From Branchipolynoe longqiensis (taxonomy: Eukaryota > Annelida > Polychaeta > Phyllodocida > Polynoidae), in NCBI GenBank assembly GCA_030323885.1, contig CM059191.1:104766292-104830291 (forward strand): a stretch of DNA of 64,000 nucleotides. The letters are read 5' to 3'. Below the pieces are notes generated by a model that ran no database searches, was not told the DNA's origin, and was given only the letters and a program-made list of their open reading frames with translations. The translations under genes were made by a program, and so were the position numbers. Of this stretch, positions 22,629-32,400 are shown piece after piece; positions within the stretch are counted from its first letter, which is position 1, and the number at the start of each line of letters is the position of its first letter.

Positions 22629-23172
22629 TGTAAAATAGTCCGATAATTACACATTTATGGTAATGTGAACTGGTCTATATGGGATTACAAATGTTATAAA
22701 TAAGGTAAATGATGTAATGTGACCAGATGCATGTGGTATTGTGTAGTGCTGGTGATCCTTTACCTAGATTAATTAGACATTGTGTATTCTATAGATAGTG
22801 TGAGAGGGGCACTACTGTTAGTGTGATAGGGCCTTAGCGGCTCTGCTCACAACCCCCCCGCCCCCCACCTCCAACTGTTATATACGGATCACTGCACACC
22901 CAGACACAACAGGGCAGGTAGGCCAAAACAACCACGGCATGGATACTAGAATGCGTACTGTTGATTGGTGGACATGTGAATGCTTACTGTTGTTTAGAGG
23001 ATCTGGTCATGTGACAGGCCATCTTGAATTCTAAAACCACTATATAATAATAAACCTGAGGGTGCAAGCTCTCTCTACCTTTGACTCTATACTCTGCCTT
23101 ACTTCTACTTGCCTGTAGTGATTTCATATTAGCCTGCCTAAACAACTACAGCTGCCAGCCGACGACTTTACA
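22629..23172 (+). mobile_element. Solo LTR, 544 bp, inserted in gag with CCAA target duplication
   Basis: It starts TGTAAAATAG and ends GACTTTACA, so TGTAAA and TTTACA form the short inverted ends of an LTR. CCAA flanks both sides (22625-22628, 23173-23176). A TATA box and AATAAA are close together at about 23040-23052 (actatataataataaacc). Removing the LTR and one CCAA joins the gag frame and gives back the Lys-Met-Phe order seen in copy 1. Internal retroelement sequence is absent, so recombination between two LTRs probably removed it. Confidence 0.88.
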
Positions 23173-23393
23173 CCAAGATGTTTGGGGGTCAGCTGCAGCA
23201 CTTATTCAAACAAATGGAGATGGGCAGAAATTGTGGTACGCACATGGAGGCCGACAAAAAGAAGGCTGCGGACGGGAATTCTACCTGCTTCAAGAAGACG
23301 AGGCAGGATTTTCGCAGCCATCGCATCGGATTACGAGGAGGCCGGTTCGGGACGAACTACGGCTACCAGGCCAGAGGCAGTGTATACTTTTAA
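23173..23393 (+). pseudogene. DIRS copy 2 gag remnant, 3' part
   Basis: MFGGQLQHLFKQM matches MFGGQLQYLYKEV of copy 1, followed by a Lys-rich and then an Arg/Gly-rich tail (FRSHRIGLRGGRFGTNYG). It continues the 5' part in frame once the solo LTR is discounted. The frame ends at 23393, at the start of a MITE. Confidence 0.82.
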
Positions 23394-23744
23394 AGTTGTA
23401 TAGTCCGATGAAATATCAAATTTTCAAAACCAAACCAATTATCGAGATTTGATTTGACATATCTAACTTAGATACTGATGCACTTATTAAGCATTTGTTT
23501 CTGTGTAGAAGGCAATACTGAGTCAATTTAACAGAACCTGTTACTGCAGAAGTCTATGGTGTCAGAGTTTTGGCAAGCTAGCCAAAACTAATTTTCCATG
23601 TTTGCACTCAAAATATCTCAAAAGTTTACCATTTAAAATAAAAGTAACTTTGAACTAATGTAAAGTACATACTAGTGATCGATCTAATATATTTATCTCA
23701 GAAAAAATACAGATATTCAAAACCATTGGACCATGCAACTTTAA
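23390..23744. mobile_element. TTAA-bounded MITE, ~355 bp
   Basis: It starts TTAAAGTTGTATAGTCCGATG and ends CCATTGGACCATGCAACTTTAA, giving terminal inverted repeats of about 20 bp with TTAA at each edge. It has no coding capacity. It is about 85-90% alike by eye to the copy at 28169-28523. Other copies: 23907, 28520, 28958, 32393, 35807, 36154, 37460, 43217, 56.0 and 56.7 kb. Confidence 0.9.
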
Positions 23745-23906
23745 CCGTATACATTGGCTGTTTGGCAGTGGTGTAATATCATTCAATATAATATTCACTT
23801 ATACATTTATACCATAGACGGCAGTATGTTCGACATTACAAATATCAGTATCATTTGGTAATATATATGTATATTTTTAATATAATACATATTTAATTGT
23901 ATTTAT

Positions 23907-24601
23907 TTAAAGTTGCATGGTCCAATGGCGCTTGAATGTTTGTCTTATTTTTAGATAAATATATCAAATTGATCATTATGAGAAGAGAATAATAATAATA
24001 ACAATTGCATCAGTATTCAGTCAATATTTATTTGATAACATCTATGGCATGTAAGACAACTTTAACGAATCATTTATAAAAACGAAACAAATCCACTCAG
24101 TTAGATTCATGTGTTGTTTGTTTATATTTGCATGTGTAGTGTTAATTCTTTGTTTGACCTTAAGTGTGTGTCTTTATTTTTGTACAGCTATTCTAGCATG
24201 TCACTTGCATGATTATCAAATGTATTGTTCCTGGATAATAATATACATAATTATTACATCACTCTTATTCAGATCTGTAATAATTATTTAATACAAAATT
24301 CCATGCAACTTTATATCAACCCAGACTATGGTGCCAGCAATACTACCACTGGACATCCTGGAACCTGACTACATACTGGGAATGAGGGTCAAGGCTACTG
24401 GCTACGAGATTGACCTAATTGATTAATGGCTCTCTTGTGTGATGGGTTTCTCAAAGTAGGATGAGGTAGTAAATTCACTGATTATTCTATATATGCTGTA
24501 CTTGTTAATGTATCAATATCTAAGATGGATATATATAATCAAATTAAGATACATGTTTTGGTTTTGAAAAATAAATATTTCATCAGACCATGCAACTTTA
24601 A
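23907..24601. mobile_element. TTAA-bounded MITE, longer variant (~695 bp)
   Basis: It starts TTAAAGTTGCATGGTCCAATG and ends CAGACCATGCAACTTTAA. The terminal ~120 bp resemble the short copies. The middle (about 24000-24480) is different, so it is either a longer family member or a copy with an insert. Confidence 0.8.
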
Positions 24602-24737
24602 GTATGTAAAAGATTGCTGGACCCGGATGTGCTTCCTTCTCCCTGACCCATGACTATCTGAGGCTAGTACCTCGGGAAAACAACAGTTATCCATCATCTG
24701 GACCTAGGTTAAGACTCGTATAACTATACTATTATAT

Positions 24738-25093
24738 ATATGGGTTGGTGGTGCCTGAGTGGGATGTAAATAGACAGGTCTGGGTGTGATTGCATTCAGG
24801 GCCTAGCCCTTCAGCTGGGGTAGGGGTCACCACACTCAAAAGGTCATGGTTGGTGGTGGTCGTGGAGACCTGGAATGCTGGATCCCTATTGGTAGGGCCA
24901 AGAATGCTTGATTCCCATTGGGGGAAGGAGGTGGTATGATACTCGACAATGAACCCATGTAACTATATAAGCAATAAACCAGAGGGCTGGACTCGCTTCT
25001 ATTATACTTTACTCTCTTCCTTTCTCTTTGCCTGTATTGTTTTCCTCATAGCCTACGTACACAGCCACAAATCCGAGCATTAGATTCTACATA
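24738..25093 (+). repeat. LTR-like sequence upstream of the MADS/C2H2 gene
   Basis: actatataagcaataaaccagaggg (about 24962-24986) has the same TATA/AATAAA arrangement as the solo LTR at 22.6 kb, and the next ~100 bases follow the same T/C-rich pattern, ending TTCTACA. The 5' edge and target duplication are not certain. Because it lies about 90 bases before the first exon of the next gene, it could supply a promoter. Confidence 0.45.
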
Positions 25094-25183
25094 TTGTTAT
25101 TCAATCCTTGATATTTAGTAATTAAAATATTCAGATGTGAATCTAATATCAGTGTAACTCTTTCTTGCTGCAGACGCAACACC

Positions 25184-27233
25184 ATGAAGCCGGAAAAGTA
25201 CCGGCCTCAAAGGTAAGTTGTTGCAGTTGGTCCTTGGTAGCGTGTGTTGTTAGAACACCAGAATTCTGCTTCTTCAGTTTGTTTGTTTGTTGTTTTACGT
25301 CCTAGCAACATTGAAGGTCATAGCAGGATGGGTACCGACTTGTGACAGTGCACACTCATGGCGACCTTATAGTGCTGCCCCACTGGGAGACCAGGCTGCC
25401 AGCACCATGACCTGATATCCGGCTCCATCACATTATCCTGACACTGAGCCAACCAATCCTTGCCCTATCCTAATAATGCCTAGTGCCTGGCTAGCCATTC
25501 AGTATTGCTTGATGGCTGTTTTATAGGTTATCCATACTCTGCTGCTTTTCCATTGTTCAATGGCCATTCCACTGTTTTTCAGTCACCCCAACTGGTACCA
25601 GGCTATTGGTCCGCACAAGATCGAGTACACAACTAACCTAAATTCGCGAAGAAAAAAGAGGAATGAGCGGCGGAAGACTTTGATGGTAAAAGCACATGAG
25701 CTGTCGGTTCTTTCTGGTGGTTGCTGCTTCGTGCTCTATGAGGATGACAACGACCACCGCTGGGTGTTCTGCTCAAATGATGCACTGTGGGAGATGTACA
25801 CCACAAGGGGCATGAAGACGATTGAGAACGAAACACGATGTGGGCAGAATGGCAGGGTTCAGCAACCGGAGGCAGCCCCAAAAAAGTCAACAACCACCAT
25901 AAGCACCAACACCATACCCGACGACATGGAACTTTGGACAGAGCACTCTCTTGCAGCCCGACCGGTAGCTTCAGCCATGCAGCAGAATGTCTGTGATGCT
26001 TCCACCAGCATGTTGGAACAACCTACTCCATTAGCTGAACGCAAGTTCCTGCGTGCCACCCGAGCCCGAACTCGGAGCCAAAGTATTCCTATCCCTTCTG
26101 CCCAACGTACTTCCAGCCCTGCTCCTACAGCCAAACATATGCCATGGGCTACTACTGCCCAACATACATCCCAGTCTACTACTGCCCAACATACCTCCAG
26201 CCCTGTTCCTACTGCCCAACATACGTCCTGGCCTACTACTGCCTCACACACTTCTAGCCCTGATCCTACTGCCCAGCATATGCCACGGCCTACAACTGCC
26301 CAACCTATGCCACAGCCTACAACTGTCCAAGACATTTCCAGCCCTGCTGCTGCCCAACCTATGCCACAGCATACTACTGTCCAAGACATTTCCAGCCCTG
26401 CTCCTGCCCAACCTATGCCACAGCCTACTGCTGCCTCACACACTTCTACTAGTTCCAGCCCTGATCCTATTGCCCAAAATATGTCCTGGCCTACTACTAC
26501 CCAACACACTTCAAGCCCTGATCCTACTGCCCAATACATGTCCTGGCCTACTACTGCCCAACAAATGTCACAGCCTACAACTTCCTCACACAATTCTAGC
26601 CCTGATCCTAACGCCCAACATACGTCCTGGCCTACTACTGCCCCAAATATGCCACAGCCTACTACTGCCTCACAAACTTCCAACCCTGCTCCTACTGCCC
26701 AACATATGCCATGGCCTACAACTGCCCAACAAATGTCACAGCCTACAACTTCCTCACACAATTCCAGCCCTGATCCTACTGCCCAACATACGTCCTGGCC
26801 TACCACTGCCCCAAATATGCCACAGCCTACTACTGCCTCACACACTTCTAGCCCTGATCATACTGCCCAACATACGCCCTGGCCTTCTCTTTCAGTTGGC
26901 ATGACTGCTTCAATGGAGCTACGGCAGCCATCCCTGTGTGTAGAATATCGAAAGGCATGCTGGGAACGTGAGACGACACCACTGCAAATGCATGAGAAGC
27001 GACACACCATAGGACACACAGTTGGTGTGTTCAAAAGTGGCCCTTTAGGCAGTTGCAAAGCACAGCATGTGAACCCGGTCAAAGAGAAACATGTTGGTGA
27101 CACATCAAACAACTCCCTCCAACTACAGACCAAGGCCGACTTGCTCTACTCATGGTGTGCAGTTTGTGTGCGTGGCTTTGATTTGTTTCATGAACTTGAG
27201 AAACATATCCAGGCGCATAGTTTGTGTGATTAA
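25184..27233 (+). CDS. MADS-box-like domain plus Thr/Pro/Gln repeat tract plus C2H2 zinc finger
   Basis: Two exons are read. Exon 1 (25174-25212, ATG at 25184) follows the acceptor ttgctgcag and ends at AG|gtaagt. Exon 2 starts at 25583 after tgtttttcag and runs to the stop at 27233. Both junctions are phase 2 and join in frame, giving 559 residues. Residues 22-80 look like a MADS domain (DNA binding and dimerisation, as in SRF and MEF2): HKIEYTTNL, RRKKRNERRKTL and the signature KAHELSVLSGG, then a hydrophobic strand. Residues ~180-450 are irregular repeats of PTAQHTSWPTTA-type words. The last 28 residues hold a C2H2 finger (C535, C538, H551, H555). I see no relative by eye, and function is inferred as a nuclear DNA-binding protein. 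A SINE fragment lies in the intron. Confidence 0.72.
25278..25494 (-). mobile_element. SINE, head-truncated, in the intron of the MADS/C2H2 gene
   Basis: The reverse-oriented tail (tttgtttgttgttttacgtc) and body (cactatrrggtcgcc-type phrase) are present, while the tRNA head is missing. No clear target duplication is seen. Confidence 0.88.
26100..26890 (+). repeat. Coding minisatellite in the MADS/C2H2 gene
   Basis: The words cctgatcctactgcccaaca and tcctggcctactactgccc alternate about fifteen times. At protein level the cycle is roughly SSPDPTAQHTSWPTTA. The stretch is open in more than one frame on both strands because of its composition, so the long open frames overlapping it are shadows. 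Confidence 0.85.
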
Positions 27234-27519
27234 TGCTGACATTTACTTAGACATTGCCTATAATTCCAACATTTCTTGGAAGTAAGTAACATCTTAGTAT
27301 ATAAAGCGATGAGTTGGTAGCCGTTTCAAGGATTATCGTAAATTAAATTTGGCATAATTGACGAAAGGGGAGAATATAACAAGTTGATGCCGATGTCGGT
27401 AAAGATGAGTTAATCTGAATGAATCAGGTTTATGTGAAGTGGTGGTGATTTTTAAAGTATATAAAATCACACCCATTTAAAGATAAATTCTGTACTTTTC
27501 ATGTTGCTGATGGTTATGA

Positions 27520-27525
27520 AATAAA
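27520..27525 (+). other. Polyadenylation signal AATAAA, candidate for the MADS/C2H2 gene
   Basis: This AATAAA, about 290 bases after the stop codon, would end a short 3' UTR. No other gene on this strand uses it. Confidence 0.4.
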
Positions 27526-28168
27526 CGTGTCAAACAACCATCAACTACTCCAAACACATACACAGTTCTTAACACATACACAGTTCTTTGCTTGTTATAT
27601 TCTGTAGTTTGTGATATCAGTGCATCAAACTAAGATAGGAAAAGCAAGTGTGTGGTAGTTTCACAATTTAACTAAAATCCTGTAAGTTCCACAGAATAAT
27701 TTGTCATTGAAAACCCTTTTTTTTTGGGTCAGTACCATGCCTGTCATATATATAAGGGTTCTTATAACTGGGGTTCACAACATTAAAAAAATATGTGCAT
27801 GATCCAAAACAATGTGTTGCTGGTTCCTCAGACAGGTTCGAGGCGAAGACCCAGCATGCAGTCACAGCTACTGTCAGGTATCCGAGCGACGATGGTGAAC
27901 ACATATACAGGGTGGCGAACATTGGACAAAATCGTACATGCAAAACCGGAAGATCGGCATAAAGTTATGATGGGACATAACATATCATACACCTTACGGC
28001 AAAACCTTAAGGGTTGGCAACCCTGTATATACATGATCTAGTATTTTATCTAATGTAAACTATTTACTAATATAATTTCACTACAATCTACATGAAAAAC
28101 TATTGCATGGCAATAGGCCTCCCAAATTGGTCATCAGGAGGCATTCGGGTTATTGGTGCAAAGTGAGT
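27526..28168. other. No gene seen
   Basis: Contains a small tandem duplication (acacatacacagttctt at about 27555 and 27577). Overlapping open frames at 27704-28041 on both strands have no recognisable content. Confidence 0.5.
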
Positions 28169-28523
28169 TTAAAGCTGCATAGTCCGATGAAATATCAAAT
28201 TTTCAAAACCAAACCAATGATCTAGATTTGATTTTAAATATCTAACTTAGATACTGATGCGCTTATTAAGCATTTGTTTCCACGTATAAGGCAATGCTAA
28301 GTCAATTTAACAGAACCTGTTACTGAAGAAGTCTATGGTGTCAGAGTTTTGGCAAGATTGCCAAAACTAATTTTTCACATTTGCACCCAAAATATCTCAA
28401 ACGTTTACCATTTAAAATAAAAGTAACTTTGAACTAATGTAAAGTAGATACTAGTGATTGATGTAATATATTTATCTCAGAAAAAGTACAGAAATTCAAA
28501 ACCATCGGACTATGCAACTTTAA
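28169..28523. mobile_element. TTAA-bounded MITE, ~355 bp
   Basis: Starts TTAAAGCTGCATAGTCCGATG, ends CATCGGACTATGCAACTTTAA. This is the best-preserved copy of the family. Confidence 0.92.
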
Positions 28524-29350
28524 AGTTGCCTAGTCCAATAGCTTTTGAGATTTTGCATTATTTAACAAATAAGATATATATATATTCACAATTATAATCT
28601 ACTTTTCATTAATTTATAATAACTTTGATGACATCATAAATATTTGAAGTGAAATCATGCAACATAATTTTGGCAAGCACACCATACGATTGTGACCCAG
28701 ATTGTCACGGGATGGCCACGTGACAGTTTGGCCTAATGCCTGGTCGCCTAGTGTATTTAATTTATGCAAACATCCACACATTTAGTTTCACGCCACTAAA
28801 AACTAGTATATGATTGAAATGGCTCTCGGAGAGAAAAGCGGAAATCAATGGAAAATTTGAAAATGTGAGTCACAAATATGGCAACAGATCATTACGCAAA
28901 TTCGCCAAATCGCTGAAATTGTCCATCCCTGATGAATGTAGAAGTTTTAAGTGATTCTTAACATCGCATAGTCCGATAGTTTTGAGTTTAAACTTTTTGG
29001 GGGCACTCCACCAATGCGCAAGAGGAAATATAGGATGTACATGTTACCCTTGTATTTATAGTCGTATAATGCGTTATACATCACATAAATATATTAGGTT
29101 GATCATAATAATTTACTCTACATTAGTTTGTAGTAGCTTTTATTCTAATTCTGGCTAACTTTGGAGATAATAGTTGAAAATAAAATGTGAAAAATTAATG
29201 TTGACGTGCACATAAAGATTATGACACCATAGGCAGCTAGGCTTCAGCAGTAACAGGTTCTATTAAACTGACTCAGCATACCTTTCTATGCAGCAAACAA
29301 ATTCTTAATGAGTGCACCAGTATTTCAGTTGGATACATGAGATAAAATCT
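28520..29350. mobile_element. Degraded MITE copies abutting the previous one
   Basis: A second left end (TTAAAGTTGCCTAGTCCAATAG) begins inside the last TTAA of the preceding copy. A third left end (TTAACATCGCATAGTCCGATAG) is at 28958. Its body is the family's other strand and runs to about 29350. The right ends are eroded. Confidence 0.7.
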
Positions 29351-29444
29351 AGGTAAATGTTCCAGTTTAGAAAATTGCCTGCTTTCTTCGGAGTGTGCAG
29401 CTCTGAGCGTTGATGAGGGTTAGTACAATGATGGGTGGACTCAC

Positions 29445-32400
29445 TGAGATCCAGGTGGCGCAGTGTGGACACTTGCGGGCCTCGCGCTCCAGGTACTCGT
29501 TGGAGTAGCTCTCTTCGATGATCTGCTGCATGGCGCGCCGGCCATACCGCCTATCCATCTGCGCCTTGTGCTTGGCGTCTGCCCCATTGTACTCGTCACG
29601 CAACTTCCGGGCATCCACTGTAGCGAACACGCACAGCACACGTGCCATTAGTGAGGCAGCAATTTGGCAATATCAAATGAGTGCTCATAGTGCTGCCTCA
29701 CCATATCATGCCAGCCAACATGATACGATATCCTACTCGACTTTTGTCATTTGTCCTTATGTCTTATAAGTTACATTTTGCTGTTATTTGACACAAAATA
29801 ATAATTTCAAAATTGCATTGGTGGACATATTTTCGTGAAACCAGAGTGACAAATTCCACTATGGAATAAATCAAACTTTCGTGAAAATGGTGACTATGCC
29901 AGAAAATGATACTATCAATATAGCACCACTTTGGTAGTCAGATCAATTGATGAGTTCAAAGTTCAAGGGGTGTAACGGGGTCCTGGTAAAACATTGTTTG
30001 AGTCACCTATCACAATAAATGACATTGACTTTTTTTCTTCATTTATTTCTACACATGTGTTGCAAGGCATGGTTGTAGAACTCCACTAACTAGTTAGGTG
30101 ACCAAGAACAAGGGGGAGAAGGAGGCTAACTCAGTAACTGACGTACCAAGCTTGACTGCGCGGAGAGATGCTGTGGGAGGTGGGTTTACAGAACATACAG
30201 AACAACGAGGAGGTTAACTGACATACCATGCTTGATCCTGCCTGGAGACATGCCATGGTAGGTGGGTTTACAGAAGATACAGAACAACGAGGAGGAGGTT
30301 AACTGACGTACCAAGCTTGATCATGCATGGAGACATGCCGAGGTAGGTGGGTTTACAGAAGATACAGAACAACGAGGAGGAGGTTAACTGACGTCCCAAG
30401 CTTGATCATGCATGGAGACATGCCGAGGTAGGTGGGTTTAACAGAAGATACAGAACAACGAGGAGGAGGTTAACTGACGTACCAAGCTTGATCCTGCACG
30501 GAGACATGCCGAGGTAGGTGGGTTTAACAGAAGATACAGAACAACGAGGAGAAGGAGGTTAACTGACGTACCAAGCTTGATCCTGCACGGAGACATGCCG
30601 AGGTAGGTGGGTTTAACAGAAGATACAGAACAACGAGGAGGAGGTTAACTGACGTACCAAGCTTGATCCTGCATGGAGACATGCCGAGGTAGGTGGGTTT
30701 ACAGAAGATATAGAACAACGAGGAGGAGCTTAACTGACGTCCCAAGCTTGATCATGCATGGAGACATGCCGAGGTAGGTGGGTTTAACAGAAGATACAGA
30801 ACAACGAGGAGGAGCTTAACTGACGTCCCAAGCTTGATCATGCATGGAGACATGCCGAGGTAGGTGGGTTTAACAGAAGATACAGAACAACGAGGAGGAG
30901 GTTAACTGACGTACCAAGCTTGATCATGCATGGAGACATGCCGAGGTAGGTGGGTTTACAGAAGATACAGAACAACGAGGAGAAGGAGGTTAACTGACGT
31001 ACCAAGCTTGATCCTGCACGGAGAAATGCCGTGGTAGGTCAGTTTACAGAAGATACAGAAGCTGTAGTGGCAGGCTGGGCAGCTGCCCATGCTGTAGCTC
31101 GTGTCCACCATGACTGCACATGCACACATTTTGCGTGGGCAGTACATGATGTCGTCCATCTCGTCCAGCGTTGACTGCAGCAGCAGGCGGTCATAGCGCA
31201 GAAACAGTTCCGAGCTCACCAACTCCTTCACCTGGCAACACATGGACCACTACTGTCTTTCCACACATTTAATTACTGAACAATTAAATGGCAGTATATA
31301 TATATTAGTGCTTACGGTTGACTAGTCCCCTAAATTTCCTTAGATAAATATATGAAGTTGATAATTATCTATTTTACTTTTGTTTGAAGTAACTTTTAAG
31401 ATGCTTAAAGTGAAAACATGGGAAATTAATATTGGCATGCATGTTGAAATGCTGGACACAATAGGTTTGAGCAGTGATCGGTTCTGTTATATTAGCATGA
31501 CATTATACATTATGATTTGACTATGCAGCGTATACGTGTCACGAGTTCAGCTGGTCTCTCTGGACAGACTGAGGCTACCCAGCATGCCAGGTCACAGCTT
31601 TCAACTTATACACTGGAACGTGGAGCTAGTGTTCCGCCCACCTGGATCCTTCAGAATAGACCCTATACTTTAAACTCACTTTTTACCTACAACCATACAC
31701 CTGGTGACCAAACCTGGTAAGATTCTTATCGTACATTTATTTCTAATGTAGATTGCAGCGAAATTGTCATTGCAAATATTTTATGAGATAAAAGTTCCAC
31801 TTCCTGTGTCATAGTGATTGCATATTCATCATCTCACCTTCCACCACGTAAATGGTAGCTGTTGCCTGGCGTGCTGAGTCTCAGCTTCGGGCCTTTCTGA
31901 GGGACAAGCGCAACTCAGAATACCTGTATTATTTTAGACGTGCATCCGGATATAAGGGGCAAATCTAGCTCGAGTGTTTCAGTTGGGTAAAGTTGATGCT
32001 TTCCTCAGACTTTGCAGTATTCTTCGATAAATGGTGCAGAGTGAATTTATATTGTAGATAAATGAACAAAAGCTGCATAAGCTTCGATCCCAATAAGGGG
32101 CCGTTCAAATATTACACAGCACTATTTTTTGGGTCAAATTAGACACCCACCACTCCGTAATGCTAGACCATACACCACAACACTTGGACCTATACCCCCC
32201 CTAAGTGTTACGTAATATTTTAATGCCCCCCCCCTAACATATGAATATGGTGAATAGTAGAAGGCAAAAATCATATTTCCTCTCAAGCTGAAGTAGGGTT
32301 AGCCTGTTAGATGAAGTGCAGGACAACAAGATCCGAAGCTAAACTGATTCCTTCCTACAAGGTTCCTATTTTTGTATTTAAGAATGTGTATCTTAAAGCT

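Larger units (their letters stand above)
21561..24735 (+). mobile_element. DIRS-like element copy 2, degraded and nested with other insertions
   Basis: The left terminus ttttacctcggtactacgcc is at 21561. The right end (about 24610-24735, with gaggctagtacctcgggaaa and gttatccatcatctgg) matches the terminal modules at 15.8-16.1 kb. Only a leader and gag remnants are left. A solo LTR (22629-23172) and two MITEs (23390-23744, 23907-24601) are inserted inside. Confidence 0.8.

Noticed and set aside
22634..23177. A GT-AG intron in a gag-derived gene
   Set aside because: The segment has LTR ends, a TATA/AATAAA core and a CCAA target duplication, so an insertion explains it better.
25859..26904. Long open frames overlapping the MADS/C2H2 gene on the minus strand and in another plus frame
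   Set aside because: They follow the coding minisatellite and lack domain or splice support. The frame with MADS and C2H2 motifs is the real one.
30134..31060. CRISPR-like regular repeats
   Set aside because: The units are contiguous copies of an exon-intron boundary without spacers, in an animal gene.
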